From positions 1 to 64,000 of the forward strand of contig CAMBEE010000007.1 of the NCBI GenBank assembly GCA_945865665.1: 64,000 nt of DNA, in the 5' to 3' direction. Both the position numbers and the translations under genes were made by a program. This stretch comes from an uncultured Clostridium sp. (GTDB lineage Bacteria; Bacillota; Clostridia; TANB77; CAG-508). Within the stretch, counting starts at the first letter, position 1. Every line of letters starts with the position of its first letter. The notes below the pieces were generated by a model. It ran no database searches. It was given only the letters and a program-made list of their open reading frames with translations, and had not been told where the DNA came from. Shown one piece after another: positions 1 to 9,296 of this stretch.

Positions 1-90
1 AACCATTGGGGACGTTGATGAATTGGTTGAAAAAAATTTTCAACCAATTCATCAACGTCCCCAATGGTTCATCAACGTCCACAATGGTTC
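1..90. repeat. Family A REP-like hairpin
   Basis: Arms at 1-33 and 37-69 are perfect inverted copies around a 3-base AAA loop. The core is CCATTGGGGACGTT. A partial third copy follows at 70-90 and reaches the TGA stop of the minus-strand dCMP deaminase gene. The same core recurs near 33.8, 34.7, 36.6, 37.1 and 59.3 kb, and copies flank the RAYT gene at 33945. Confidence 0.9.
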
Positions 91-598
91 ATTTTAGTTC
101 TATCTCTATTTTTTTATCTTCTTTCAAATCAATTTTTCTATACCTAACTCCACAGCAGTCAAACAACTTTCTTGAAGCAATATTATTTTCAGAATCTGCA
201 TATTTATCAGACAAATAAACAACTTCCTTTATCCCTGATTGAATAATAATTTTGGCACATTCATTACAAGGAAATAAATCGACATATATTTTTGCATTTT
301 CTAAATCATTTTTGCTTCCTCTATAATTCAAAATTGCATTTAATTCTGCATGACAGACATACGGATATTTTGTATCCAAGTTTTTCCCTTCTCTTGCCCA
401 AGGAAATTCTTCGTCACTAAATCCATTTGGTGCACCATTATATCCTATTGACAAAATTCTATTATCATTACTTACAATACATGCTCCTACTTGTGTTGAT
501 GGGTCTTTGCTTCTCATTGCTGATAGTTTTGCTATTGCCATAAAGTATTCTTCCCAACTTATATAATTTTCTCTTTTTTTGTTTACGTCTCCGCTCAT
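89..598 (-). CDS. dCMP/cytidine deaminase family protein (ComEB-like)
   Basis: A 169-residue zinc-dependent deoxycytidylate deaminase, the family that converts dCMP to dUMP for thymidylate synthesis. The zinc motif is visible as HAELNAI and the paired PCNECAKII. The internal ATG at 598 (MSGDVNKK) is chosen because it follows a good AAGGAGG about 8 bases upstream. The longer frame to 697 would run into the neighbouring DUF2442 gene. The stop codon TGA lies inside the adjoining REP-like repeat, so the repeat supplies the end of the gene. The family call is firm; the exact substrate is inferred. Confidence 0.88.
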   Translation of the reverse strand: MSGDVNKKRENYISWEEYFMAIAKLSAMRSKDPSTQVGACIVSNDNRILSIGYNGAPNGFSDEEFPWAREGKNLDTKYPYVCHAELNAILNYRGSKNDLENAKIYVDLFPCNECAKIIIQSGIKEVVYLSDKYADSENNIASRKLFDCCGVRYRKIDLKEDKKIEIELK

Positions 599-635
599 AT
601 AAAAGCCTCCTTCATTACTTATATCAAAAGTCTTT

Positions 636-893
636 TTATCTGTTTTTGATTGTCTCACTATTGTAATACAAATTTTCTGGTGCAATATCTTCACCATTTT
701 TCCATTCTATTGTAATTCCTGTTTTAGAAATTTTTACATCTTTAAAATATTCATAATCTTTTAATTTTGCATAAAACTTCTCGTTAATATCTTGTCCCAT
801 ATCTAATATCTTTTCTTCACCATTTTCAAATTTTATATATAGTTTATATTTTTCTATTGCTTTCACTTCTATTGGTTCTGGTACTATATACAT
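636..893 (-). CDS. DUF2442 domain protein
   Basis: An 85-residue protein with the DUF2442 pattern: a [16 protein letters not shown] strand region, a [10 protein letters not shown] segment and the closing [19 protein letters not shown]. Function is unknown; DUF2442 genes often pair with DUF4160 genes in modules that look like toxin-antitoxin pairs. Here a DUF4160 remnant lies just upstream. The start at 893 follows an AAAGGGGGGAT ribosome site. Its 3' end lies a few dozen bases before the deaminase start, so the two may be co-transcribed. Confidence 0.75.
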   Translation of the reverse strand: MYIVPEPIEVKAIEKYKLYIKFENGEEKILDMGQDINEKFYAKLKDYEYFKDVKISKTGITIEWKNGEDIAPENLYYNSETIKNR

Positions 894-916
894 ACATATC
901 CCCCCTTTACCACTTA

Positions 917-1126
917 CTACTTTAATGGATCAATTTTGAAAAATTCACCCTGTTCCTGCATCAAATCCCATAAACTTTGCAATTCTTCTTTATGAATAAG
1001 TATCCAAGCTTCTACTAGTTTTTGCTGTTTGTTTGGTATCTTTCCTTCTAAGATTATTCCATCTAAATTATAAACCGCTTTATATTCATTATATTTAATA
1101 TACTCTAAAAAAATTAAATTTGTCAA
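917..1126 (-). pseudogene. 5'-truncated DUF4160 gene
   Basis: About 65 residues match the C-terminal part of DUF4160: EYKAVYNLDGIILEG, then PNKQQKLVEAWILIHKEEL. The family normally begins with some 30 residues including an HVH-type segment, which are missing. There is no in-frame ATG near the front and the TTG at 1126 coincides with a TTGACA promoter-like hexamer. This looks like a deletion remnant of a DUF4160-DUF2442 pair whose promoter now abuts the broken gene. Confidence 0.6.
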
Positions 1127-1297
1127 GTGATTTTCATCGCAAAATTTGACACAAAAAAAGCTGTAGACTGTAATGATTGTGAATTATAATTAGAAAAATC
1201 ATAAAATATTAAATTTATAATATAATTTAGTAAATAAGTAATGAACTTAAAAAATAAAGTTCAAAGTATATAAAGTTCGAAGAATGGAGGCACACTT

Positions 1298-1684
1298 ATG
1301 GAAAAAGCAAAAGTAAAGGAAAACAACACTATAGCAACAATAGCAAAAGGAATTGGAATATCATTATTGATAACCGTTATAGCATTAATAATATTTTCAA
1401 TAATTTTAACATATACAAATATAGAAGAAAATGTAATAAATCCAGTAATAATGATAATAACAGCAATAAGTATATTAATAGGGAGCTCAATAGAAAACAC
1501 AAAACTAAAGAAAAATGGACTAATAAATGGTGGAATGATAGGAGGATGTTATATTTTAATAATATACCTAATATCAAGTATTTTAAATTGGAAATTTTCA
1601 TTAAATGTTAATTCAATAATAATGATAGTAGCTGCGATTATATTTGGAATACTAGGGGGAATAATAGGAGTAAATAGAAAATAA
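1298..1684 (+). CDS. TIGR04086-like membrane protein
   Basis: A 128-residue protein with four hydrophobic segments (about residues 16-38, 45-62, 76-94 and 101-125) ending in a glycine-rich GILGGIIGVNRK. Layout and length resemble the TIGR04086/YrzE-type membrane proteins of Firmicutes, whose function is unknown. ATG at 1298 follows AATGGAGG at a suitable distance. It is a single-gene unit: a terminator follows directly and the next gene has its own promoter. Confidence 0.7.
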   Translation: MEKAKVKENNTIATIAKGIGISLLITVIALIIFSIILTYTNIEENVINPVIMIITAISILIGSSIENTKLKKNGLINGGMIGGCYILIIYLISSILNWKFSLNVNSIIMIVAAIIFGILGGIIGVNRK

Positions 1685-1685
1685 A

Positions 1686-1736
1686 ACGACAGAGTCATTA
1701 ATATAAAAAGTATATTATTGGCTTTGTATTTTTTTG
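1686..1736 (+). terminator. Rho-independent terminator
   Basis: An imperfect inverted repeat (ACAGAGTCATTAATATA against TATATTATTGGCTTTGT) is followed by a T-rich run, directly after the TIGR04086-like gene. Confidence 0.7.
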
Positions 1737-1785
1737 AAAATTTTACTAATGAAAGTACTGAAAATTAGCCGTAAACACCTGATTT

Positions 1786-1840
1786 TGTCGCATTTTGTCG
1801 AAATGTTTTTGTTGACAAATGAAGAATTAGGAAGTATAAT
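1786..1840 (+). promoter_or_regulatory. Tandem 0A-type boxes plus sigma-A promoter of the TasA-like operon
   Basis: TGTCGCA at 1786 and TGTCGAA at 1796 are spaced exactly 10 bases apart. TGTCGAA is the known Spo0A box. A textbook TTGACA (1812-1817), 17-base spacer and TATAAT (1835-1840) follow. The boxes sit just upstream of the -35, an activator position. Between here and the gene lies an A-rich leader with no other structure I can support. Confidence 0.75.
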
Positions 1841-1987
1841 CAAATTACATTTTCATATTTTTTATATTTTAAATTCAAAAGCAGTTCATATATAAAATGA
1901 ACTTTGCAAAAAATAAAAATTTAAAAATCAAAAATTAAAATCAAAAAAATCCAAAAATTAAAAATTGAATAAGAGGGAGGAATGCTA

Positions 1988-2575
1988 TTGAAAAAGAGTA
2001 AAAAAATAGTATTAGTATTAATTGCAGTTATTGCAATATTATTAGCATTTGTAGGAGGACAGGCATATGCCAAATACATGTCAAGAATATCAGGAAAAGG
2101 AACTGCTGATATTGCAAGTTGGAGTTTTAGAGCAAATGAAAACGAAGAAAAAATGCAAACAATTTCTTTAAAATCTAAAATGAATAATTCAACATTATTA
2201 AGTAATAAAATTGCACCTGGGACAGATGGAGAATTTCAAATTAAATTAGATGCAAATGGTTCAGATGTTGGAATTAATTATGTCATTAAATTTGAAAATG
2301 AAACTAGTAAACCTACAAATTTAAAATTTACATATGATGGTAAAACATATAATTCTTTAACAGAATTACAAAAAGATTTAACTGGAACAATAGATGCTAA
2401 TGGACAAGATAAAACAAAAACATTGACAGTTGGATGGAATTGGAAATATGAGACAGGTTCTACTCAACAAGAAATTGCAACAAGTGATGCAATTGACACA
2501 AAAGAAGCAAAGACAATTAGCAACTATACTTTTGATGTTATAATTTCAGGCACACAAGTTATGCCACAAAATTAG
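1988..2575 (+). CDS. TasA/CalY-like secreted protein (SipW-type signal)
   Basis: About 195 residues. The N-terminus has a hydrophobic segment ending QAYAKYM, followed by GKGTADIASWSF, the layout of SipW-dependent signal peptides seen in TasA and camelysin-like fibre proteins. The mature part has a NKIAPGTDGEFQIKL strand motif shared with the protein at 3234. TTG at 1988 is preferred over the ATG at 1982, because GGGAGG ends only one base before that ATG and seven before the TTG. It is the first gene of the operon under the 0A-box promoter. A biofilm or surface fibre role is inferred. Confidence 0.72.
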   Translation: MKKSKKIVLVLIAVIAILLAFVGGQAYAKYMSRISGKGTADIASWSFRANENEEKMQTISLKSKMNNSTLLSNKIAPGTDGEFQIKLDANGSDVGINYVIKFENETSKPTNLKFTYDGKTYNSLTELQKDLTGTIDANGQDKTKTLTVGWNWKYETGSTQQEIATSDAIDTKEAKTISNYTFDVIISGTQVMPQN

Positions 2576-2657
2576 TTTTGATATAGTAATATAAAAAATA
2601 TGAAAATATTTATTTTATAAAAAATTTGAAATTAATATCCATTTTAAGGAGGAGATA

Positions 2658-3224
2658 ATGAAAACTGTTAAAAGTTTAAAAGATATAGATTTACCAATAA
2701 TAAAAAAGGGCAAGTTAAATAAAGAAGAAAAAGCCAGTGGTAAAAATACAAAAATTATTACTGCAATTCTTATAATTTTTATTATTATTTTGCTATTGTT
2801 TGGTGGATATAGTATGGCAAGAGTTTTGGAAGAGGTGATAGTAAAAGGAAATGCTGAAATTGCTGAACCAATTTTAATTGTTGAAAATAACCCAAGTATT
2901 GATATAACAGCAGAAAAAAATTATGGTGAATATGCATTTAAAATAAAAAATTATGATGAAAATAATTTGACTCAAACAGATTTAAAATATTATATAGAGA
3001 TTTTATCTAATAATGATAGTGCTGTTAAATTTGAATTGTATCAGGGAGAAAATAAAATCGATTTAAAAGATAATAAAACAGAGTATATTCAAATATCTAA
3101 AGATACCAAAGAGGAAAGAGAGTATAAAATAAAAATTAAATATGATAAAAATGTCAACACATCAATAAATGATATATTAGAAAAAATACAGGTAAAAGTA
3201 CATACTGAACAGGTAAAGGCATAA
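2658..3224 (+). CDS. TasA-like membrane-anchored or secreted protein
   Basis: A 188-residue protein with a lysine-rich cytoplasmic head of about 35 residues, one hydrophobic segment (about 39-58), then GGYSMARVLEEVIVKGNAEIAEPIL, which follows the SipW-substrate pattern after the cleavage region. The remainder looks like an all-beta camelysin-type domain, with no motif I can name. AAGGAGGAG precedes the ATG. The stop is followed nine bases later by the next start, so the genes are translationally close. The long head before the signal is unusual for this class. Confidence 0.6.
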   Translation: MKTVKSLKDIDLPIIKKGKLNKEEKASGKNTKIITAILIIFIIILLLFGGYSMARVLEEVIVKGNAEIAEPILIVENNPSIDITAEKNYGEYAFKIKNYDENNLTQTDLKYYIEILSNNDSAVKFELYQGENKIDLKDNKTEYIQISKDTKEEREYKIKIKYDKNVNTSINDILEKIQVKVHTEQVKA

Positions 3225-3233
3225 GGTGATGTT

Positions 3234-3845
3234 ATGAAAAACAAAAATATAAAAAGATTAATAATAGTGATTATATTGATATTTTTAATTTTCAAAATAG
3301 TTTGTTCAAATTTAAAGTTTGATTCAATTAAAAATAATGATTTTTTGTTTTTGAAATTTTTAGCAAGTGGTCAAAAAGATTCTATTGATAATTTAAATCA
3401 AAAAAGTATATATAAATTCAATGTAGATTATAAAGATATGAAGTTAAAATCAATTAATTTGTTGGATTCTGCTGACAAAACAACTTTTGTATATGAAAAA
3501 ATTGCGCCAGGAAGCAAGGGAGAGTTTGAAATAGAGTTGAATTCAAATCAAAATTTAAAATATAGAATTGAGTTCAAAAGTAATAATGCAAAGCCACAAA
3601 ACTTGAATTTTAAAGTTTTTAATGATAATGTTTTTCTTGATGAAGCTAATACATTAGAAAAGTTATCTGAAAGTATGAAAGGTAATATAAATAAAAACCA
3701 AAAAATAATTTATAAAATTGAGTGGTATTGGGAATTTCAAAATAGCCATGAATTGGAAAAAGTTGATATTCAAGATACAAATGATGCTAAAAATATAAAT
3801 CAATATAATTTTGATGTTTATACATATGGAATTGACATGTTTTAA
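3234..3845 (+). CDS. TasA-like secreted protein, paralogue of the 1988 gene
   Basis: A 203-residue protein. An N-terminal hydrophobic segment (about 7-22) is followed by a domain that aligns with the first gene of the operon: YEKIAPGSKGEFEIEL here against SNKIAPGTDGEFQIKL there, then a WYWEFQNS segment against WNWKYETGS, and a closing NQYNFDVYTYG against SNYTFDVIISG. The region between signal and domain is more diverged than in the paralogue. It probably contributes a second subunit of the same extracellular structure; this is inferred from similarity and position only. Confidence 0.6.
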   Translation: MKNKNIKRLIIVIILIFLIFKIVCSNLKFDSIKNNDFLFLKFLASGQKDSIDNLNQKSIYKFNVDYKDMKLKSINLLDSADKTTFVYEKIAPGSKGEFEIELNSNQNLKYRIEFKSNNAKPQNLNFKVFNDNVFLDEANTLEKLSESMKGNINKNQKIIYKIEWYWEFQNSHELEKVDIQDTNDAKNINQYNFDVYTYGIDMF

Positions 3846-3931
3846 TACTATGTAATATAAAAGTTTTAAACTTGCAAGTAAAAAAATAAATGATTTTATA
3901 TGTATTTTTTAAGAAGGGAGAGTGAACAAAG

Positions 3932-5266
3932 TTGAAAAAAGTATTAGCGATTATCATATTGAATATTCTAATAATTTCGTTTTGCACAAATATATATGCT
4001 AAATATGTCGTGCAAGAAGAATTTTGTATTGCAAATCTTAATATAGATAGAACAAAACCAAAAATTGAATTAGTAAATATATCTAATACGAATACGGAAT
4101 ATCCGGAATATGCAAATAATGAAGATACTATTACCATAAAGATCAAAATAATTGAATCAAATATTAAAAATGTTTTTTTAGATAGTAATCATATTAAAGC
4201 AATGATAGATAATACCCAAGTTGAAGAAAAATCAATTATAATTTCTGATTTAGGTCAAAATATATATCAGATTCAACTTAAGAATTTAAAAGAAAATGGA
4301 AAATTGAAGTTGGATTTTGTAGAAGGAACAGTAGTTGATAAAGGTGATTTAAAAAATGAAGAAATTATGGTTGATACGAAAATAACAATTGATAATACTG
4401 CACCAACTGGTAATTTGATAGAGAAAGTGATTTCTGATGGAAGAGTTAATGCTGTTATAAATTTATCTGAAACAATAAGAAAAATAGACGGTTGGAAAAT
4501 GTCAGATAATAATTTGAATATTGAAAAAGAATTTACAAATAACATTTCTTATGAATTACCAATAGAAGACTATGCAGGCAATAAATCTATTGTAAAGGTT
4601 AATATTACAAAAGCTACATTTATTAATATTATTTATGCATCACATAATTCAGAAGTTGGATGGACCTTTGGATATGGTAATTATGATATTGCTGGTAAAA
4701 GGGCTGCACAAAGTAGTATGGGATTTAAAACCGAAGCTTTGGCATTCAATATAAGTGGAAATGTTGAAAAAGACTTTGTACAAGCAAATGCATATGTGTA
4801 TACGCATTGGGGAGAAGGAAGTTCAAGTAAATGTAGTAATTCAGGTATTATATATAAATATGGATATAATCCAAGTGAAAATGAATATAAGTCAATGAAA
4901 TCTGGTGATCTTGTAAATATTAATGGAAAAAAATATTTCCAATTTGGTGGTAGTGGAATAAACAGAATGAATAATACGGATATTAATGGAAATAATCCAA
5001 TTCCGGGAAATATTTCTAGTCAATATTTATACGGAGTATCAGGAATAAAATTTAAATTAAAAGATTATTCACAGTTTTCTATTGTTTATCAAATTTTGGT
5101 AGATAAAGTAGGTTGGGTTAATTGTTCTTCAGATGGGCAAGAATGTATGTACAAAAAGAGTAAACCAATGACTGCTTTTAGAGTAGCTCTAATTCAAAAT
5201 ACCGAAAAGCAATATGTTATTGATACTTGGAATAAAGATGTTGGAACTTTTAATTTGAAAAAATAA
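3932..5266 (+). CDS. Secreted protein with ChW-like repeats
   Basis: A 444-residue protein. A signal peptide ends near IYAKYVVQ, again resembling SipW-type substrates. Residues 30-230 look like beta-sandwich (Big/Ig-like) domains with the DNTAP motif. The C-terminal half has repeats resembling clostridial hydrophobic-W (ChW) units: an SEVGWTFGYGNYDIAGKRA stretch followed by GFKTEALAFNISG, and later VYQILVDKVGWVNC followed by MTAFRVALIQ. The TTG start has GAAGGGAGAG upstream. It is the last gene before a terminator, so it probably belongs to the same surface operon. An adhesin role is inferred. Confidence 0.6.
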   Translation: MKKVLAIIILNILIISFCTNIYAKYVVQEEFCIANLNIDRTKPKIELVNISNTNTEYPEYANNEDTITIKIKIIESNIKNVFLDSNHIKAMIDNTQVEEKSIIISDLGQNIYQIQLKNLKENGKLKLDFVEGTVVDKGDLKNEEIMVDTKITIDNTAPTGNLIEKVISDGRVNAVINLSETIRKIDGWKMSDNNLNIEKEFTNNISYELPIEDYAGNKSIVKVNITKATFINIIYASHNSEVGWTFGYGNYDIAGKRAAQSSMGFKTEALAFNISGNVEKDFVQANAYVYTHWGEGSSSKCSNSGIIYKYGYNPSENEYKSMKSGDLVNINGKKYFQFGGSGINRMNNTDINGNNPIPGNISSQYLYGVSGIKFKLKDYSQFSIVYQILVDKVGWVNCSSDGQECMYKKSKPMTAFRVALIQNTEKQYVIDTWNKDVGTFNLKK

Positions 5267-5341
5267 TTTTTTGAAAGTTATAATAGTAAATATGACTGTG
5301 TTATTGGGTTGTGAAAATAAAAAAATATAGCTAAAATAGTA

Positions 5342-5376
5342 AACTTAGGATTTTTTTCCTAAGTTGTTTAATTTTT
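5342..5376 (+). terminator. Rho-independent terminator of the surface operon
   Basis: AACTTAGGA and TCCTAAGTT form a 9-base-pair stem around a T loop, and a T-rich tail follows. It separates the surface operon from the tRNA. Confidence 0.75.
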
Positions 5377-5421
5377 ATGGACAAATTTTTGTGAATGTGA
5401 TAATATTAGGTAAATTAATAT

Positions 5422-5496
5422 TGGGGTATCGCCAAGTGGTAAGGCATCGGACTCTGACTCCGACATTCCTGTGTTCGAATCACAGTACCCCAGCCA
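5422..5496 (+). tRNA. tRNA-Gln (anticodon CTG)
   Basis: A complete 75-base cloverleaf with acceptor arms TGGGGTA and TACCCCA, discriminator G and encoded CCA. The anticodon arm is TCGGA-CTCTGAC-TCCGA, giving anticodon CUG, which reads CAG. The T arm carries GTTCGAATC. It stands alone between two protein genes. A dedicated CAG reader is notable in so AT-rich a genome, where CAA dominates. No other tRNA is visible in the window. Confidence 0.93.
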
Positions 5497-5642
5497 ACAT
5501 GAGTTTCTGCAAGTGCTAATAAAGAAGACATTTGCAGAATTTTTAAATATATTCTTAAATAATATATAGAAAATTGATTTAAAAAATTGTAAAATACAAT
5601 ATTTTTAATCAGATTCTATGAACTGAAAGGATGCTTGTAATT

Positions 5643-6425
5643 ATGATAAAAACAAATGAAAGAGGTGTAACACTAGTTGCACTAGTTACAACAATAATAA
5701 TTTTGCTTATACTATCAACAATAGGTATAACATCTGGAAAATCAGCAATAGAATTTTCAAATTTTAATAAGTTAAAAAATCAATTGACGGTATTACAAAC
5801 AAAAGTTAATGAATTAAATCAACAAAATAAAACTGATATTGGACAGGGAATAGGCGATGAACAAAAATCAATACTTAATAATGAAATTGTAAGCAATATT
5901 ATTTATAAAAACAAAACAGAAGAAAAAAATGCAATAGAAGCGGGGTTTAGATTATTAAATGGAAATCAAATAAAAGAGCAGTTGGGATTAGATGGATACA
6001 AAGGTAAGTATTTGATTAATGTTGAATATAGATATGTTGTTTTGTGTGATGGCTTGGAATATAATGGAACTACATATTATATGATAGACCAAATGGAAGA
6101 TGGTTTATATAATGTGAAATATCATAATAAAAATGATAATAAAGGAACATTTGAGGTAAATGCAATTGCTGAAGGAGATAAATATAAAATAGTTGTTTCA
6201 AATATTCAATATGATGGATATGTTAGCAATTGGCAAGTCAAATATAAATTGTCTGATTTGAGCTACTGGAATACTTCAGATAAATTGGAATTTTATATTG
6301 ATAAACCAGGAGATTATGATATAAATGTTGTTCATGGAGATGAAATTAGTCTTGGAACAAAAAAATTAAATTTGAATTATGAAAATGAAATTGGAAATCA
6401 AGAAAATTTGGGTAATAATATGTAA
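5643..6425 (+). CDS. Type IV pilin-like (class III signal) protein
   Basis: About 260 residues. The N-terminus reads TNERGVTLVALVTTIIILLILSTIGI: a charged head, a glycine at the cleavage point, then a long hydrophobic helix, the prepilin/pseudopilin signature. A polar coiled stretch follows, then a beta-rich domain with repeated YDGY- and YKLSDLSYW-type segments, perhaps fibronectin-like. ATG at 5643 is preferred because the upstream ATG at 5631 touches the AAAGG ribosome site. No pilus assembly genes lie nearby, so it may be a stand-alone surface protein that uses a pilin-type anchor. Confidence 0.65.
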   Translation: MIKTNERGVTLVALVTTIIILLILSTIGITSGKSAIEFSNFNKLKNQLTVLQTKVNELNQQNKTDIGQGIGDEQKSILNNEIVSNIIYKNKTEEKNAIEAGFRLLNGNQIKEQLGLDGYKGKYLINVEYRYVVLCDGLEYNGTTYYMIDQMEDGLYNVKYHNKNDNKGTFEVNAIAEGDKYKIVVSNIQYDGYVSNWQVKYKLSDLSYWNTSDKLEFYIDKPGDYDINVVHGDEISLGTKKLNLNYENEIGNQENLGNNM

Positions 6426-6470
6426 GAAAAAGCAAAGAAAAGAATATATTTTATCTTTGCTTTTCTTGTT
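6424..6470 (+). terminator. Rho-independent terminator
   Basis: AGAAAAAGCAAAG pairs with CTTTGCTTTTCTT around an AT-rich loop. It closes the pilin-like gene before priA. Confidence 0.65.
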
Positions 6471-6548
6471 ATAAAGTAAAAAAATATAGAAAATGATCAA
6501 ACAATATGTTATAATTCAAAACAGATAAAGTAAGAGGAGCTGAATTAA

Positions 6549-8786
6549 TTGGTAGCAGAAGTAATAATAAATAGCAAAGCAAAACAACTAAACAGAACAT
6601 TTGATTACAACATACCAAAAGAAATGGAAGAACTGATACTAATAGGAAGTAAAGTATTAGTTCCATTTGGAAAAATGAAAACACTAGAAGAAGCGCATGT
6701 AGTCAAAATAAAAGAAAAATCACAATATGAAATAAAAGACATAGCAAAAGTAGAAAATGGTTTAACAGACAAGCAAATAGAACTTGCAAATTGGATGGCA
6801 AAAAGATACTTCTGCAATATATCAGAATGTATCAGACTAATGCAAACACCTGGAACAAATGCAAAAGATGTAAATAAAAGAATACAGGACAAAAAAATAA
6901 ATGTTGTGTATTTAAAAAAGGATTTTGAAGAGATAAATTTTGAAATGGAAACTAAGAAAATAAAATCCGAAAAACAAATAAGAATCTTAAATTTTGTAAA
7001 AGACAATGAAGGATGTACAATACCAGACATAGAGACATTTACAGACTGTTCAAGAGCAATAGTAAATACTTTAATAAAAAATGGATATCTAGAATTGGTT
7101 GAACAAAAAGTTGAGAGAAATCCATTGGAAAACAAAAACATAGAAAATACAAATAATTTAAAATTAACAGAAGAACAACAAAATGCTTTTAACAAAATTT
7201 CAACGAGTATGGATAGCAAAAAATATGAAGAATTTTTGCTTTATGGAGTTACAGGTTCAGGAAAAACGGAAGTATATTTACAGTTAATAGATAAGGCTCA
7301 AAAAGAAGGAAAATCAGCAATAGTTTTGGTACCAGAAATTTCGTTAACTCCACAAATGTTGGATAGATTTATATCAAGATTTGGGAAAGAAACAATAGCG
7401 GTTTTACATAGTAAATTATCAATAGGAGAAAGACATGATGAGTGGAAAAGGATAAAAGAAAATAAAGCAAAAATTGTTATAGGTGCAAGGTCTGCAATAT
7501 TTGCACCAGCCAAAGACTTGGGAATAATCATAATTGATGAAGAACATGACAGTTCATATAAATCAGAAGCAAGTCCAAAGTATGATGCAAAAGAAGTTGC
7601 AAAAAAAATTGCAAAACAAGAAAAAGTTCCGTTAGTTCTGGGAAGTGCAACACCTGATTTAAGAACATTTTATAACGCAAAAGAAACAGAAAAAATTACA
7701 TTATTGGAATTAACAAAAAGAGCAAATAATTCTAATTTACCAAAAGTAGAAATTGTGGATTTAAAACAGGAACTTGCAAATGGAAACAGGTCAATGTTAA
7801 GTTTTGATTTATATCAAGCAATAGAACAGAATTTAAAAGACAAGTTACAAACAATTTTGTTTTTAAATAGAAGAGGATATTCAACATTTATAATGTGTAG
7901 AAATTGTGGGTACACTGTAAAATGTAAAAATTGCAATATCAGTATGACATATCATAGTTATGAAAATAAATTGAAATGTCATTATTGTGGATATGAAGAA
8001 AAAGTTGTTACAAAATGTCCAGAGTGTGGAAGTGATAAAATAAGATATTTTGGAACAGGAACACAAAAATTAGAACAGGAAATATTAAAACAATTTCCGA
8101 AGGCTAAAACAATAAGAATGGATGTAGATACAGTAACAAAGAAAAATTCACATGAACAAATTTTAAACAAATTCAAAAATGATGGTATTGATATATTAAT
8201 TGGAACGCAGATGGTTGTAAAGGGACATCATTTTCCAAAAGTAACATTGGTAGGTGTTATAGCTGCAGATAGTTCATTAAATATTGATGATTACAGAGCA
8301 ACAGAAAGAACATTTCAAATTTTAACACAGGTTGCAGGAAGAGCCGGAAGAGAGAATTTACCGGGAAAGGTTATTATACAAACATATAATCCAGAAAATT
8401 TCAGTATTCAAGATGCACAAAAACAAAATTATCAAGAATTTTATGAAACAGAAATCACTTTAAGAAAGCAGTTGAAATATCCGCCATTTTGCGATATAAT
8501 AATAATTGGATTTAATAGTTTGAATGAAGCTGAGATAAAAAAAGTTTCAGATAAAGCATATGAATATCTAATTAAAAATTTAAATAATGAAGAATTTAAA
8601 ACTTTTAAACCAATGCCATCACCGATAGATAAAATTCAAAATAGATTTAGATGGAGAATTATTATAAAAGGTAATATGAATGAACAGGCAAATGGAGTTT
8701 TAAATGATTTATTAAGAGAAATATATAGTGAAAATTATAAAAATACTAAGGTTTCAGTTGATGTAAATCCAAATAGTATGGTATAG
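6549..8786 (+). CDS. priA: Primosomal protein N', replication restart helicase PriA
   Basis: A 745-residue DNA helicase of replication restart. Visible are the N-terminal 3'-end-binding domain (VAEVIINSKAKQLNRTFDY), Walker A GVTGSGKTE near residue 236, DEEH near 329, the eight-cysteine zinc module from CRNCGYTVKCKNC to CPECGS (about 451-496), and helicase motifs with QVAGRAGR. Length is normal for the family. TTG at 6549 follows AGAGGAGC. The order priA-def-(HTH protein)-fmt matches the common Firmicute order, which suggests co-expression with formylation genes. Confidence 0.96.
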   Translation: MVAEVIINSKAKQLNRTFDYNIPKEMEELILIGSKVLVPFGKMKTLEEAHVVKIKEKSQYEIKDIAKVENGLTDKQIELANWMAKRYFCNISECIRLMQTPGTNAKDVNKRIQDKKINVVYLKKDFEEINFEMETKKIKSEKQIRILNFVKDNEGCTIPDIETFTDCSRAIVNTLIKNGYLELVEQKVERNPLENKNIENTNNLKLTEEQQNAFNKISTSMDSKKYEEFLLYGVTGSGKTEVYLQLIDKAQKEGKSAIVLVPEISLTPQMLDRFISRFGKETIAVLHSKLSIGERHDEWKRIKENKAKIVIGARSAIFAPAKDLGIIIIDEEHDSSYKSEASPKYDAKEVAKKIAKQEKVPLVLGSATPDLRTFYNAKETEKITLLELTKRANNSNLPKVEIVDLKQELANGNRSMLSFDLYQAIEQNLKDKLQTILFLNRRGYSTFIMCRNCGYTVKCKNCNISMTYHSYENKLKCHYCGYEEKVVTKCPECGSDKIRYFGTGTQKLEQEILKQFPKAKTIRMDVDTVTKKNSHEQILNKFKNDGIDILIGTQMVVKGHHFPKVTLVGVIAADSSLNIDDYRATERTFQILTQVAGRAGRENLPGKVIIQTYNPENFSIQDAQKQNYQEFYETEITLRKQLKYPPFCDIIIIGFNSLNEAEIKKVSDKAYEYLIKNLNNEEFKTFKPMPSPIDKIQNRFRWRIIIKGNMNEQANGVLNDLLREIYSENYKNTKVSVDVNPNSMV

Positions 8787-8801
8787 AATGGGGGAATAAA
8801 A

Positions 8802-9278
8802 GTGGCAATAAGAAATCTAAGATATGAAGGAGACGAAATCTTAAATAAAAAATCAAGAAAAATTGAAATAATAGATGAAAAACTACAAACATTAATAGAT
8901 GATATGATAGATACAATGCATAAGTACAACGGTGTGGGACTAGCTGCTGTACAAGTTGGAATTTTAAAAAGAGTTTTTGTTGTAGATTTATATGACGACA
9001 AAGGACCAATTGTTTTTATAAATCCAGTTATTTTAAAAACAAAAGGTGAAAGAGAAGTTGAAGAGGGATGTTTAAGTTTCCCAAATCAATTCGCAAAAGT
9101 TGTAAGACCAGATGAAGTTACAGCAGAATATACTGATAGAAATGGAAAAAGAGTTAAAGTTAAGGCTAAAGATTTGTTGGCACAGGCTATTTGCCATGAG
9201 TATGATCATTTAGAGGGAAAAGTTTTTGTTGATAAAATTGTTCCTGGTACTATGGAGTATGTGGAGCCAGAAAAATAA
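8802..9278 (+). CDS. def: Peptide deformylase
   Basis: A 158-residue metalloenzyme that removes the N-formyl group from new proteins. All three family motifs are present: GVGLAAVQVG, EGCLSFP and HEYDH, which supply the metal-binding Cys and two His. The GTG start lies 15 bases after the priA stop and has GGGGG upstream. It pairs functionally with fmt, from which it is separated by one large HTH-repeat gene. Confidence 0.96.
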   Translation: MAIRNLRYEGDEILNKKSRKIEIIDEKLQTLIDDMIDTMHKYNGVGLAAVQVGILKRVFVVDLYDDKGPIVFINPVILKTKGEREVEEGCLSFPNQFAKVVRPDEVTAEYTDRNGKRVKVKAKDLLAQAICHEYDHLEGKVFVDKIVPGTMEYVEPEK

Positions 9279-9296
9279 TGAATGGGAGAAAATTCT

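Noticed and set aside
1261..1601. Minus-strand frames opposite the TIGR04086-like gene
   Set aside because: Composition is a mirror of the membrane gene and no start signal is present.
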